Of a stretch of DNA of 64,000 nucleotides, positions 36,569 through 49,346 are shown in pieces. The stretch covers positions 62,001 to 126,000 of the forward strand of contig JADNYJ010000077.1 of NCBI GenBank assembly GCA_015501075.1, given 5' to 3'. The DNA comes from Gymnopilus junonius. Taxonomy: Eukaryota; Basidiomycota; Agaricomycetes; Agaricales; Galerinaceae. Under the pieces are notes generated by a model, which saw nothing but the letters and a program-made list of their open reading frames with translations, had not been told where the DNA came from and searched no databases. A program made the position numbers and the translations under genes. How positions within the stretch are numbered: position 1 is the stretch's first letter; the number at the start of each line of letters is the position of its first letter.

Positions 36569-39500
36569 ATGGTCGACTCGAGACCGAGCAGTACTGACGA
36601 AAAGGCTACTTTCGTCGCCGAGCCTAAGCCTAGGGGCTTCTTTGCACGCAGGAAAGCCGCCAAGGCCAATGATGCCCATGAGGAGAAAAAAAAGGACGAC
36701 GAATCTGAGGAACTCACAGTGCAGCCTACCGTTCGTGAAGTCCCGCCAGTATCCTTCCTCTCTCTCTTCCGGTGCGTCGTTTGGTGATACAATGTGCAAA
36801 GCACGCAGGCTGAACTTCCTTGTACTTTAGATATTCCACAAAATTCGAAATCTTCATCGATTTCATTGGTTTGATAGCGGCAGCTGCAGCTGGGGCAGCC
36901 CAGGTACGTTCCAACAATGCAACACTTTCCAAAATCACTCACCCATGTGCTGCATTAGCCCCTTATGTCCCTGCTCTTCGGAAATCTCACACAAGACTTC
37001 GTCAATTTCACCCATATAATTTTGGTACCTTCAGAGGCCGACCAGATACCCGAAGCTGCTCGCAACTTCCGTCATGCTGCTGCTCGTAATTCCACGTATT
37101 TGGTTTGTATCGGTAAGTGCCTGGGTTATTGGCACCTCGTCGACGAAGCTGATGAGACTCCAGGTATTGGCATGTTCGTATGCACGTACCTGTACATGTA
37201 TATTTGGGTTTACACAGGCGAGATCAACGCAAAGCGTATTCGAGAAAGGTACCTTCAAGCTGTGTTGCGTCAGGACATCGCGTTCTTTGATCACGTTGGA
37301 GCTGGCGAGGTTGCAACGCGTATTCAAACAGACACACGTAGGTCATTATCTTCGGTCATTAGAATTATTGTTTAATCTTATTTTTTCTCTCCCAGACTTG
37401 GTCCAACAGGGAATTTCAGAAAAGGTTGCGCTGGTTGTTAATTTCTTGGGGGCGTTTGTGTGCGGTTTCGCTTTGGCATACGCTAGGTCCTGGCGCTTAG
37501 CGCTTGCAATGTCTTCGATCCTTCCCTGCATTGCCATCACCGGCGGCATCATGAACAAGTTTATCTCGACCTATATGCAGTACGTAATTTCTGGATGTTA
37601 TTCGCTCCGAATATCTAATCGGCGCTTGCCTTAAGGCTGTCCCTGAAACATACTGCAGAAGGTGGTAGTCTCGCAGAGGAGGTTATCTCAACTATCCGCA
37701 CTGCTCAAGCCTTCGGCACGCAGAATATTCTTGCGGGTCTTTACAATAATCAAATCAGTCAATCGCTTACCGTTGACCTGAAAGCTGCAACCTGGCACGG
37801 TGGAGGTTTGGCTGTTTTCTTCTTCGTTATCTATTCCGCCTATGGACTCGGTATGTTCCACTATTTTCCCTTCGACATCGCAGGTCTTATTTATGATTAC
37901 TCTTAGCTTTCGACTTCGGTACTACTTTGATCAATCAAGGACATGGTATGTCTATGTCTTCATCATCCGAGAACCCTCGATATCAACTATATTACCCGCT
38001 TAAGCTTCACCGGGTGCCGTGGTCAATGTCTTCTTGGCAATTCTCATTGGTTCATTTTCCCTTGCCCTTCTTGCCCCTGAAATGCAAGGTAAGTCTCGGA
38101 ATGCTTCTTTTTCTGGAAATCGCATCGTCTGAACAATATTTTTGCAGCTATTACACATGGCCGTGGTGCTGCGGCGAAGCTTTATGACACCATCGACAGA
38201 GTCCCTGACATTGACTCTGCTGACCCCGGTGGCTTGAAGCCTGAGACGGTCCATGGGGAGATTACCCTCGAAGACGTTAGATTCAGTTACCCTTCACGAC
38301 CCACCATTCAAGTCGTAAAAGGATTGAACCTCACTTTCAAGGCTGGTAAGACAGCCGCTTTGGTTGGCGCCTCTGGTTCCGGGAAATCAACCATTGTGTC
38401 ACTTGTGGAACGTTTCTACGACCCTATAGAAGGCACTGTCAAACTCGACGGAAATAACCTCAAGGATCTCAATGTTAGGTGGCTTCGCAACCAAATTGGG
38501 CTTGTGTCGCAAGAACCTACATTGTTCGCCACAACCATCAAGGGAAATGTTGCGCATGGTCTCATCGGCACCAAGCACGAAAATGCATCAGAAGAGGAGA
38601 AAGAAGCCTTGATAAAGGAAGCCTGCATAAAGGCCAACGCGGACGGATTCATCACCAAACTGCCACTTGGTTACGATACTATGGTTGGCGAGCGTGGTTT
38701 CCTACTGTCCGGTGGTCAAAAGCAACGTGTCGCAATTGCTCGTGCCGTTGTTTCCGATCCAAGGATCCTGCTGTTGGACGAAGCCACCAGTGCTCTTGAC
38801 ACTCAGTCCGAGGGAATCGTGCAAGATGCGTTGGACAAAGCTTCTGCGGGTACGTCAGAATTGTTTAATCACCTATCTGCTTAAAGTGCATGTATTTATC
38901 TTCCTTATTAGGCCGAACAACGATTACTATTGCGCATCGTCTCTCGACCATTAAGGATGCTGACGTCATTTACGTTATGGGCGATGGACTAGTCCTGGAA
39001 TCAGGGACGCATGACGAACTTCTCCAGAAGGACGGTGCCTACGCTAGACTTGTTTTGGCACAGAAACTCCGTGAAGGCAAAGAAGGCGGCAACCCTGAAG
39101 ATGACTCTGATTCGCAACAGGAAGAGGACATGGAGAAAGCTGCACGGGAAGAGATTCCTCTTGGTCGCAAGAATACGAGCCACTCCCTCGCCAGCGAGAT
39201 ATTGGAACAAAAGCGAAAGGCTGCTGAAGGTTCCGGCAAACGTAAGGAGGAGGACGACTACAGCATGTTTTACCTGTTCAGACGCATGGCTCCTCTCATC
39301 CGCGACCAATGGAAGAATTATGTGATTGGAGCGATTTTCGCCTGCTGTGAGGCTTTTTATAAGCTGACTTAGAATTGCACAAGACTTACAATCGAATTTA
39401 TCAGGCACTGGAATGGTTTACCCGGCCTTTGGTGTCGTATATGCCAAGGGTATTGATGGCTTCTCGCAGCTTACCAAAGAGGAGAGAAGACATGCTGGAG

Positions 39501-41797
39501 ACAGAAATGCGCTTTGGTGTGTTATTTTCTTATTATTTCCTGATTTTTTTTAATTCAAGGTTGTCATTTCAGGATGTTCATCATCGCCATCCTATCCACC
39601 TGCTCTATTGGCCTCCAGAACTACCTCTTTGCCTCGGCTGCTGCAAATTTAATGGCTCGCTTGCGTGCTCTCAGCTTCAAATCCATGCTGAGACAGGATA
39701 GTAAGTAATCATGGTGATAATTGCTTCATGCTCTCAATTTTTTCCTGCTCAGTTGAGTTCTTCGATAAGGACGAGAATAGTGTAAGGGAAATAGCTCTAT
39801 GATTGGTTGATCGTTATGCTCACTCTATCTGGTGTTTGCAGACTGGTAGTTTGGTCTCACAACTCAGTGACAATCCCCAGAAGGTCAACGGTCTGGCTGG
39901 TATTACGCTTGGTGCCATCGTGCAAAGTATTGCGACTCTCATATCTGGTTCCGTCCTCGGTCTTGTTTTCATTTGGAAGGTTGCCCTTGTTGGAATCGGT
40001 ATGTCATACATTGTTGGGTTGAAAGTATTTTTCGTTGATTGAATTTTTACAGCTTGCACTCCTCTTCTTGTTTCTACTGGCTACATTCGCCTGGTGTGCA
40101 TTCATGACTCTCCTTGATTGTGACTTGGCGCTGATAGCTTCTTCCTAGCGTGTCGTCGTTCTCAAGGATCAAGCCAACAAGAAGGCACACGAAGAGTCTG
40201 CTCAGTTGGCTTGTGAAGCTGCTGGATCTATCCGAACCGTCGCTTCTCTGACTCGGGAGGACGACTGTCTGAGGGAGTATTCCATGAGCTTGGAAGGACC
40301 GCTGCGCAAATCAAACAGGGCTGCCATTTTCAGCAACGCTTTATATGCCTTCTCCCAGTCTCTTGTCTTCTTCGTCATCGCTTTGATTTTCTGGTGGGGT
40401 GCGACTCTTGTCTCCAGACTAGAAGCCAGCACATTCGATTTCTTCGTCGGTCTTATGGTACGTGTCTGTTCATTTCGGCTATAGCCCACGCTCATGAATT
40501 TTCACAGAGCACGACCTTCGGTGCTATCCAAGCAGGAAACGTCTTCTCTTTCGTACCCGATATTTCATCGGCCAAAGGCGCAGGGTCTGACATCATCAAA
40601 CTCATCGATTCCACACCTGAGATTGACGCAGAGTCGACGGAAGGGAAGATTATTCCGGCGAAAACAGTTCAGGGTCACATTCGTTTCGAGGACATTCACT
40701 TCCGCTACCCTACTCGTCCTGGTGTTCGCGTGTTGCGTGAACTGTCTCTTGACATTCAACCCGGCACATACGTTGCTTTGGTCGGAGCTAGTGGGTCGGG
40801 CAAGAGTACCGCGTATGACATGTTTTACCTTCGAAGATTTATTCCTATTAACGCGCACTCCTTCTAACAGAATTCAATTGATCGAGAGGTTCTACGACCC
40901 GCTTGCAGGAGATATCTATGTAAGCAGCTTTGATTCTATTATTCCGACGCTGTCCCTGACCTTCGTATTGTTTCCAGCTTGACGGAGAGAAAATCAGCGA
41001 TCTTAATATCCAGGAATACCGTAAACACTTGGCCTTGGTGTCTCAGGAGCCTACGCTTTACGCTGGAACTGTTCGATTTAACATCCTCCTTGGCGCAACC
41101 AAGCCTGAAGAAGAAGTCACTCAAGAGGAGATCGAGGATGCTTGCCGAAAGGCCAACATCCTAGAATTCATTCAAGGGCTACCCCAGTATGTGGACGTCG
41201 TTTAATCCATCCTGTCAAACTCTAAATACATATCATCTGACAGGAGCTTTGACACGGAAGTCGGTGGTAAGGGTTCACAGTTGTCCGGTGGTCAGAAACG
41301 TAAGGCTGCGACCAACCCTTTTGCCGATTATCGTTTATTGATTGTAACGATTCCCTTCACCAGAACGCATTGCCATCGCTCGTGCTCTGCTGCGGAATCC
41401 CAAGGTGCTACTGTTGGACGAGGTATGTGATCGAAAAGCGGTGACACTGTCAATTGTCAGCTCATCGTCGTTATGACTTGCAGGCAACTTCTGCACTAGA
41501 TTCCAACTCCGAGAAGGTGGTACAAGCCGCTCTGGATGAAGCTGCGAAGGGCAGGACCACGATCGCCATCGCCCATCGGTTGTCAACAATTCAGAATGCT
41601 GACAGAATGTTTGTCGTGTTTACCTTGTTGCCAGGGCTCTGCCTTTAAGGATACGTTTCACTGACTTCTACCTTCCTTTACACAGCTACTTCATCAAGGA
41701 CGGCCGCGTGAGCGAGTCCGGTACCCATGACCAGTTGCTCGCCCAACGGGGTGACTACTATGAATACGTGCAGCTGCAAGCATTAAGCAAACATTAA
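36569..41797 (+). CDS. full-length ABCB/MDR-type ABC transporter
   Basis: Plasma-membrane exporter of the P-glycoprotein/Ste6/Pmd1 group with (TMD-NBD) twice, on many exons. Start [20 protein letters not shown] at 36569 after a CA-rich leader. The first TMD begins at [23 protein letters not shown]1 has Walker [10 protein letters not shown] (about 38369-38395), [15 protein letters not shown], signature [14 protein letters not shown], Walker [13 protein letters not shown] and the AHRLSTI switch. A charged linker joins the halves. The second TMD includes [20 protein letters not shown]2 has GASGSGKST (about 40786-40812), [30 protein letters not shown] across an intron, [13 protein letters not shown] and [12 protein letters not shown]. 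It ends LQALSKH at 41797. No frame breaks. Drug or mating-factor export cannot be told apart; general multidrug efflux is the usual role. Confidence 0.94.
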
Positions 41798-43334
41798 AGC
41801 ATTGGCCATTGAACGAATAGACAAGAAGCAAGGTCAAACTCCGACTGGAGTTTTTCCTTTCTCCCTTTTTTCCTTTAGTTATTTTTTTCCGTCACCACTA
41901 TCACGATCTCATGAGATTTTGTCGTAACGTATTTCATTCTGTTTGGCACCTTCGGCTCAAGTTTCGCATGGATTACCTACCATACCCCTCCCCCGCCTGA
42001 TATCTCTTCCCTTTTTCGATAACTACTATGATTGGTTTTCGGTTCATCTTTATATTTGGCCCTTTTGGCCCTACTGCATACGCATACACAAGACCGATAG
42101 CTGTTTCAATACCCTCTCATTAATATATATTAATAGTAGACATGCACCATGTGTGCAACGCAAGGCTTGCTTGACAGAAATCGAGAAGCGGATCGATAGA
42201 GTGAAATGCCTACACCATTCCTTTTGGACCCTGGCAATATGGCCACGATCGAAGTGATCTTCCTTGGACCAGTAACGCTAGAGCTACCAGTGTAAATGAC
42301 AAGAGCGATCCACAGTGGCACAGGCGGAGGGTTATGTCCTTTGGGCGCTAATCTGAATTACACGCTTCGCATTCTATACCGACCAGGGCGAGGCTGACAC
42401 CACCGGTATCTAAGACTGCATGATCTGAGCCGCTGAGTTACGCTAGGGATATTGACAGCTTGGTGCCTCTGATCTCAGTTATACGTTGTTCTTCATTCTC
42501 TTCACGAATAAGAAATCCAATTCCTCACGATGCTTGAGGACTTATAGATTCAGATTCTAGAGCAGAAAAATGCTGAACGCACATTAATTGAGATCTGCAT
42601 GTCGGAAGCGAAAATATCGGAAGATCTGAGAGAGCAGATGCATCGTGAGGTTACAGGTAAGGAATGACCAAAGTATAGTGGTTGCAAGTTATCAAGTCTA
42701 AGACAGAAGATGAGGCTTATTCACGGAATAGTTTAGCTAAAGACAGGATCAAACTATATAGCTCAGCATCGGAATTAAACACTGAGACGCACGGTTTTAT
42801 GAATGAATGTCGGATACCAATGTGTACACTGTCCTTGAGTTGTAACTTCTGGGATCCCAAGCCATGAATGCCAGTGGACGCTGTGCAAGTTTATTGTATA
42901 CACAACGCCTAAAGCCTTTCCTGATTTCACGGGGTGTCTCGAGCTCAATCTAATGCTCTGGAGCTGTTTCAAAGTGCTCCCTGACGTGCCATGAAAGCCA
43001 AAAAGGGTGTGCAGGACATGAGGCGAGGAAGCCGATACTTATAAATAACGGAGGCAGCAGGAGGCGAGAGGTAGGCAAAAGCGTGCAGGTATAAAAGGTT
43101 AGCGAGATGGATAGCAGACGTCTACCTCTACGCGCGAGAACAAGCACCGGAAGACATCGAATGGCGAGGAAACGGGACCAGAAAGTGGTGATCTTTGGAG
43201 AGGGACTGGGAGTGCTGAATGCAGTGGCAGCGGGGGTTTCCCACGATGGAGGGTCTATCCATTCGAGAGACCACGTGGCCAGCACATTCTTGAGGCCTCT
43301 GAATCGCCTGCCAACTCCTCCTTCCCGCCACAAA
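41798..43334. other. spacer with one coding-like patch
   Basis: 1.5 kb. The first part is the T-rich 3' region of the transporter. At 42545-42656 an open stretch (IQILEQKNAERTLIEICMSE, then KISEDLREQMHREVT) is followed by a GTAAGG donor and preceded by TTATAG; it looks like an isolated exon or a gene fragment. I recognise no family and find no partner exon. Confidence 0.4.
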
Positions 43335-44765
43335 ATGTCTGTCTCCCTCAATCCCCCCAATGCCCTCGGTTTCAGAAGTATTTTATTTCTCTTTTTTATC
43401 CGGGTCCTCCTCACATCGCCCAACAGGACCGTTGACCTCCCTCGTCAAGCGTTCCCTCACCATCACCAACAACAATACCCAGCCCATAGCATTCAAAGTC
43501 AAGACAACTGCCCCAAAGGTGCGCAATTCGTCCCCAGCGTCTGCTTCGTCTTCTTCTCATCCACTGCGGCCAGCTGTACTGTGTGCGTCCCAATTCCGGT
43601 CGAGTTGAGCCCGGGGAGAGTCTCGATGTGTCAGGTGCGTAGGCTCTGCTGTGCAGTATGCTGATCGCTCATCACATACATGACGTCTGTCGTTTCCAGT
43701 CATGCTTCAGGCCCTCAAGGAGGAACCCCCGCTCAATATCAAATGCAAAGACAAGTTCCTCATCCAAAGTACTTTCATCACCCCTGAAAAGGAGACCTTG
43801 GCGCTGGCCGACATTGTGCGTATCGCTTAACCTCGTTGTCGGCGTCCTTATTAATCATATTCCTTCTTTAGTGGTCTAGTCCTGATATGAATGAAGAGGG
43901 AAAAGTCTTCCAGCAGAAACTCCGCGTCACCTACCTACCAGCCGAAGGCCAAATCGACGAAGAGGATGAGAACCATGAGAATGTCGCAGGAAATAAATCT
44001 GTGTTTGATGGCAATGAATCGTTTGTGCGTAGTCCTTAATTTTTTCTTCTTGGTTGAATAGTTATTGAATGACACCGGGTAACACAGAACGGTACCATCC
44101 GTCCAGCTGGAGTCAATGGCCACCACGTCGACTCCCATTACGTTGCCGCTCCCGCTCCCGAACACCACGAAGACCGTGCACATACGCCTGTGCAAGATTT
44201 GGAACGCGAAGTATCTTATCAATCCGAGGCTCCGTCAGCGCACCATATCCCCATCATCATCGAACCCTCAACTCAACCGCCACCTCCATCTGAACCCGCC
44301 GCTGCTCCTGCGCAAACAGAGCCCGCACCTGAATATGAATATGAACATGAACCCGCTTCCGAACCCGCTGCCGAGCCTCCAGCTGTCCCTATCCCTATTC
44401 CTACCCCAGTGCGCGTCCCCTCCCCAGCGCCTGTTCCTCCTCCTGCCTCTGCTCCGGCTCCTGCGCCTGCGCCCGAGCCCATTTACATCACGAGAGAAAA
44501 TCCAATAAACGAGGAGCTCTATGCCAAATACAGGTCGGCTCTGGAGGAGATTGACAGACTAAAGGCCCAGGTCGCCCAACTCTCGAGTCCCGCTGCACAA
44601 GAACTACGCCGGCGGACAAGGAAGTACTCGGACGCTGACAGTGCAGCTGGGTCAGATGTTCAAACCATCGTCGAGGAAAGTCCGCTTCAGCAAGAGGGTG
44701 TTCCACTTCAGATCGTCGTTATCATCGCGCTAGGAATTTTCGTCACGACATACCTTTTCTTCTGA
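43335..44765 (+). CDS. VAP protein (MSP domain, tail anchored), Scs2-like
   Basis: ER receptor for FFAT-motif proteins at membrane contact sites. Exons 43335-43377, 43427-43518, 43574-43634, 43700-43815, 43872-44024 and 44088-44765 give 380 aa in frame. The MSP domain (residues 1-125) shows the family blocks SLTITNNNTQPIAFKVKTTA, YCVRPNSGRVEPGESLDV, CKDKFLIQSTFI and WSSPD. A long proline/alanine/glutamate-rich region (about residues 195-275) is unusual in length; VAPs normally have a short linker. A coiled-coil stretch (YAKYRSALEEIDRLKAQVAQ) then leads to the C-terminal membrane anchor LQIVVIIALGIFVTTYLFF. Convergent with the CE16 esterase. Confidence 0.93.
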
Positions 44766-45297
44766 GTGTCCCTTTTATGTTTTTGTTATATTTATTTTCT
44801 TTTTGGTTTGGACTCCATCTGCAACGCGAGAGTACGATTCTTGGCTTTCACGGGGTATCCCTGTTGTGTTGAAAAAAATTCACTCTCTTTTGTTGTTTTG
44901 ATTATTCCCCTTATTTTCACTTAGCTCGTTTCTCGCGGTAATCTTTTTTAGGGTTAGTTTTTTCTTTCTGCTTATCGATAAGCCTATCGAGAGCTGACTG
45001 ACTAATGGCTGTCGCTATTCACAGCTCTGTCTTATTTTGTGTTCCGTGGCTCTGTTCGGGCCCTTGTAATTCCTCCTTCCCGTTTCTCTGCCAGTGCCCT
45101 TCACCACTCCCTGCGTACCTAGCTAGTCCAACTTACTTAGAAGTCAACGCCATTACATATGCACTTCACTTTCGTCTCCACTTTCCTTTACTTAGCTGCA
45201 TCCCAAACGCAAAGATATCCTTTTTGATCCATCATTCAACCTACATAGACGAGTACATCCATGCATGCTGACAATCCGCCGCCCCTGACCGGCCCGC
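44766..45297. other. spacer between convergent genes
   Basis: 532 bp holding the 3' untranslated regions of the VAP gene and the esterase; T-rich near 44780-44960. No gene seen. Confidence 0.55.
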
Positions 45298-46912
45298 CTA
45301 TGACATATCGAATGATGTAATCTCGCCCCGCAACTGTGCCTCGATCGCTCCTGCCAAAAGCCTGTGAACGCGTTCCGTGGGATGGCCAGAATCTGTCATC
45401 ACGGAATGGAGGGATGGCAGACAAAAAGTACGTCAGAGAAATGTAAATGTAATAACAGTGATCGATCTTGGAGACTCAACTGAACCAAAAGAATCCCTCT
45501 GGATCGGAGCAGGTGCAAAATTATAATTAGCTTTTTGCATCCGTTTGGTTGGATGAATTGCTGAGGTCTATCCAAGTGTCTATCATTGAAATATGAGAAC
45601 GTCGACCTACCCAGTTGTGTTCGTAAAGCCAAAAGATGCAGCACTGTCAAGGACCATATTGAACCAGGAATGCGCGTCAAAGGACATTACTGTAACGTCT
45701 GAATATCGAAAGACTTGATAACAAGCAAGTAATATGAAATTCAAGAAGGTGCTTACGGGGGTTAGCAGCCTGAAAGGTAGATATGTGACTAGCCAAGATG
45801 GTATTGAATTCATCAATGTGGGTTTTCAGGAGGGCTGCATTAGTGGGGTCTCCTAAGGAGCCGGGTGACCGTTCTTCAGGAGGCACATTAATGAATAAAT
45901 GTGCGTGAAGACCGTGGTCTGCAGCTGCTTGCTGCGTTCAAGGATCATAATGATTTCATTGAGCTAAGCACTGGAAAGGTAATATAAACAACGCAGCGAA
46001 ACGAACGTACCACTGAGCTGAAGTAGGAATTCATTTCTATCTCCCAGAACGCGTTAAAATCGGTGATCTACCAGATATAATTTCAGCCTCAATGTTTCAT
46101 GGCTTCCAAGCTCTCCTGTGCACTCACAGTGGCATTTCTTACTGTGTCTCCTGTGTCGTTTATTCCGATCCACCACGTTGTGAGTGTTTGGCCGACTGGG
46201 TGAGGAATGATGCCGGCCGCAAAATTTATCCATTGCTTCACCTGGTCAACTAGAGGGACCGTGAAATTGTGATGCAGGGGCAAACTTTGAAATTTGAACA
46301 TTGGATCAATTTGAATTTGAGATGGAAAGTTTGCCTGCTTACAGATTTCCATCAATATCTGCACCAGCGAATGAAAAATCCCAAAGCTGTTTCTTGCACT
46401 CGGATGGTCTCCCTTGAAGGCAGCCTGTTAAAAATTCAAGCTGTATAACCACGGCGTCGACGTCAAGTTTTGATCACCTCAGTGCAACAGAAGAAATTTA
46501 CCCAATTCGAGCCTTCACTACTGGTCTGCCATCAATATTTGCAATCAGCTCGAGTATTTCACCCAATGAAAGAAAGGAAAGTGATCGGCGTACGTTTCTT
46601 GGCATTATCTCGTTCTTCAGCAGCTGGCCTGGTGTGAAAGAAATTTTCTGGGCATCTCCGATGAAACTAAAGATTACAATTAAATAGTCGACATGAGAAC
46701 GGGTTGAAGATCATCCACCTGAAATTGGCCAGGCCTTCGCTGCCTTGTACGAATGAATATGAATCTCCGAAAGCTTGCACAAACTGAATCTCATCCCAAT
46801 CGAATTTTGATCGTGATGCAGCTGTAGATTTTGTACCAGTAGACACTGTCAAGAGTGCCAATCCAGTAAGCACATATATGATCGCTTTGGAAAAAAGGGT
46901 CGCAATTTTCAT
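45298..46912 (-). CDS. secreted SGNH/GDSL acetyl esterase, CE16-like
   Basis: Extracellular esterase that removes acetyl groups from hemicellulose oligosaccharides. Signal peptide MKIATLFSKAIIYVLTGLAL from 46912. SGNH blocks appear in order: FVQAFGDSYSFVQGSEG (block I serine), GSNWVNFFC and QLWDFSFAGADIDGN (block II region), WWIGINDTGDT (block III, G-x-N-D), and FFWFNSGHPTERVHRLLA (block V Asp/Asn and His region). The C-terminus is GEITSFDMS, stop at 45298. Introns read by eye keep frame. In the last block an N replaces the more common D before SGHPTE when the splice at about 45370-45475 is used; a different splice could give another residue. CE16 assignment rests on the overall arrangement. 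Confidence 0.87.
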
Positions 46913-47413
46913 GTCGTAATGGAAGTTGATGTTGATGAGATATGCCCAGGCGTGCTCACGAATTCCGTTTGGCCAAAAGCAGGGATGCTACCAATGGTAC
47001 CAGCAGGCATTTTATATCATGGCACTTCCGCCTCGACAAGATGTATCATAGAAGAGATATGTTGTCAGATGACAAAAGAAGTTTTTGGTAGCGGTCCGTC
47101 TACGAATTGTAGGTAGGTCAGTCGCATGCCAGTGACGTGGACTGACCAAATTGAGTCACGCCATCTCTTCCAGTCCGCTGAGTACACGCCATTTGCTACG
47201 TAGTTCACCCTCGAAGGTCCGGGCATGAGGCAGATATACAGTGCCTATACTTTTCATCTCCCGAGCTTGAGAACTGTTGGACCCAGTGTTCATGCCTCAA
47301 TGGCGTATACAGTATTTTCCGGATCCGTGAAGTTATCGGTCCTCTGGCTCGTGGCTACGAAAGAAGGGAAGCGATTGCTATGTAATTTCATCAGTCCTAA
47401 CAAACACACTGCG
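46913..47413. other. spacer
   Basis: 501 bp between the CE16 start and the stop of the next minus-strand gene. It holds the CE16 promoter. No gene seen. Confidence 0.5.
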
Positions 47414-49050
47414 CTAGATATTTGCAGGTGAGTGCCACGGAATGTGTCTGAATATTACCCCGTAAGGCATTTGAGTAAAATAGGGTTCAATAATGCCGCA
47501 TCTGTTTATCCTTGAAACCAACTGGCCAGGCGTTGGGGGAATCAAAGTGCGGGAAGGCTCGCATTCAATGGGAGTCATATTTTCAACGACCCGCAACACA
47601 AGTCCCCGACCCTTCTTGGGGTGATTGTACTGCTCCAGGCGGAGTCGAATGTAACCTACAAGAGGGTCAGCGGAACTAGCGGCAGCAGACATGTCAAGTA
47701 TTACCTTTGAAGGGGAAGACTTTGTTGCCGCGAAGTGAATTTCCTTCCATGGGCATGTTCATCTCACCAAATGGAGTGGATATATGTGTCGCTTCCAATG
47801 ACCTTCTCGTCATAACCACAAAATTGATTTGTGTTCGCTGCAATTCGAAAACAAAGGTTTGATCGAGACTAAACAGCCAGCGAATATTCCTTGTATTTAT
47901 TAAAGGCAACTTTTCCAAGTCCTGAAAAAGGTCTTCGGAAACTAGACCTTCTTGGACTAGAAAATGGCGCCACGGACGGTGAGCCGGGTATTTGGCGATG
48001 CTGTACAAGTTCACAGCCCAGGGTTGGGCAAAGCTCCTTTCCAGATCATGTCCTTGAGAAAAAGCATCGACGCTGTCGCACAAACGGAAACGAATCGCTC
48101 CCGCAAGCTTTGGCATATCAGGCTCTTCATGGAAATAGAACATACCAGTCGTATTCGCTGGAAAGCGCACAGCTTGTCTGCTCCCGTCATCGGTAGTAGT
48201 CGGTCCACGAAAGATCAAGCCCTGCCTGTACATGCCCACTACTTCAGCCCTCAATCGTGACGTCTTGGTAGAGACCTTATCCACAGGTCGTACTGCGTTC
48301 AGATAGACAACGGGAGCAGTTCTCCCTGATAGATCGATTATTTTTTGTCGTTTGTCCTGCATATTCTCAGGTACAAGGGTCTGCACTATGCGGTTTTCTG
48401 GCTTATTGTAGAGGGTCTACAGAGCAAGGCATGCATTGAACATTTAGTCTCCTTAGCGAACTTATGTCATGTTCTGTGCACTGAGCGCTCACCCTCACAA
48501 GCCTTGGCGGAAGGACGGTCCTGATAGGATAATACATGCCTCGCAGACCCCTCATCAGCGATGAGTAAAAGATATGCATGTTCAAGTGAGCTTTAAGAGC
48601 ATCGAACATGCCTTCTGTGAATTTGGACCCGGCCAAAAAATATTTCGATACTGCAAGAGAATTTATGACGGGGGTGTCACGGGGACGGGCCGGGCGGCAT
48701 CCCACAAAAGTGAATTGATCGCTCGTGGGCTCACTTTCTATAGGTGTGGGCCAAATACGATATAACTGAGTTTGAAAATATAATCATGTACAAACAAAGT
48801 AACTCGGCCAAATAATGCGGCTACTTCGACACGTTCTGGGGCGCGAAAGTCTGGAACCAGAGCATAAATCAGTGAGATGAGCCTGATTCCCGAACATGGG
48901 GTAAATTTTAGAATATCTGACCTTTTCCTTAGCTCGGGAGGCCACTCAATGAACACCACTGTACAAGGAAACTCATTAGGTCAGCGCAGTCAGGTGATGA
49001 ACTGGCCCTTTTGCATACATTCTTTCGAAGATTGGAAGGCATCTGGAGAG
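47414..49050 (-). CDS. unrecognised protein; 5' exons lie within an inverted-repeat element
   Basis: Not assigned to a family. Exons outside the element: from 48650 (SKYFLAGSKFTEGMFDALKA), then TLYNKPENRIVQTLVPENMQ onwards in the large exon ending near 47704, then YIRLRLEQYNHPKKGRGLVL, with the stop at 47414. Phases agree. Upstream, two stretches read as exons: 48958-48767 (VFIEWPPELRKRSD, then YALVPDFRAPERVEVAALFG) and 49050-49019. They join 48650 in phase, but the linking intron (48766-48651, 116 nt) has a weak GTTATA donor and contains the left inverted repeat of the element. No start codon could be fixed, so the 5' end may be truncated. C-terminal blocks (VLRVVENMTPIEC) resemble agaricomycete hypothetical proteins. 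Moderate confidence that it is coding, low for the exact model. Confidence 0.5.
48720..48727. repeat. target-site duplication, left copy (CGCTCGTG)
   Basis: Perfect 8-bp direct repeat of 49522-49529, directly abutting the left inverted repeat. Confidence 0.8.
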
Positions 49051-49106
49051 CTTGAAAAATAAGATAAAATTTTTAATCTGGGCAACATTTAAAGAGGATG
49101 GGGAGG

Positions 49107-49121
49107 GCGCGCGAAGCGCGC
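49107..49121. repeat. GC hairpin 1 inside the element
   Basis: GCGCGC-GAA-GCGCGC: perfect 6-bp stem with a GAA loop, followed by CTAG and an A run. Confidence 0.65.
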
Positions 49122-49252
49122 TAGAAAAATAAATAATCCTGGTCATTTGAGGTAGATAAATAAAAATCCACCCTGTTCTCCTCCCCACCCTGGAGTATTT
49201 GAAAGGCATCTATGCAATTCACAGTTCTTGGTGCATATGCATATTGAGAGGG

Positions 49253-49267
49253 CCGCGCGAAGCGCGG
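49253..49267. repeat. GC hairpin 2 inside the element
   Basis: CCGCGC-GAA-GCGCGG: same stem with the outer pair changed on both sides (G-C to C-G), followed by TAGG and an A run. Confidence 0.65.
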
Positions 49268-49333
49268 TAGGAAAAAATAATGTGCTACTCGGACCTACCC
49301 AAATCAAGGACCAGATCAATTTTGTACCTAAAT

Positions 49334-49346
49334 GCGCGAAGCGCGC
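49334..49346. repeat. GC hairpin 3 inside the element
   Basis: GCGC-GAA-GCGC with a possible T/G wobble outside, followed by CTCG and an A run. Shares the loop and inner stem with copies 1 and 2. Confidence 0.6.

Noticed and set aside
42960..43334. Minus-strand ORF of 157 codons upstream of the VAP gene
   Set aside because: Low-complexity, no homology recognised, and it overlaps the VAP promoter and first exon on the opposite strand.
44273..44482. Glycine/alanine-rich minus-strand ORF
   Set aside because: It is the mirror of the Pro/Ala-rich part of the VAP coding sequence.
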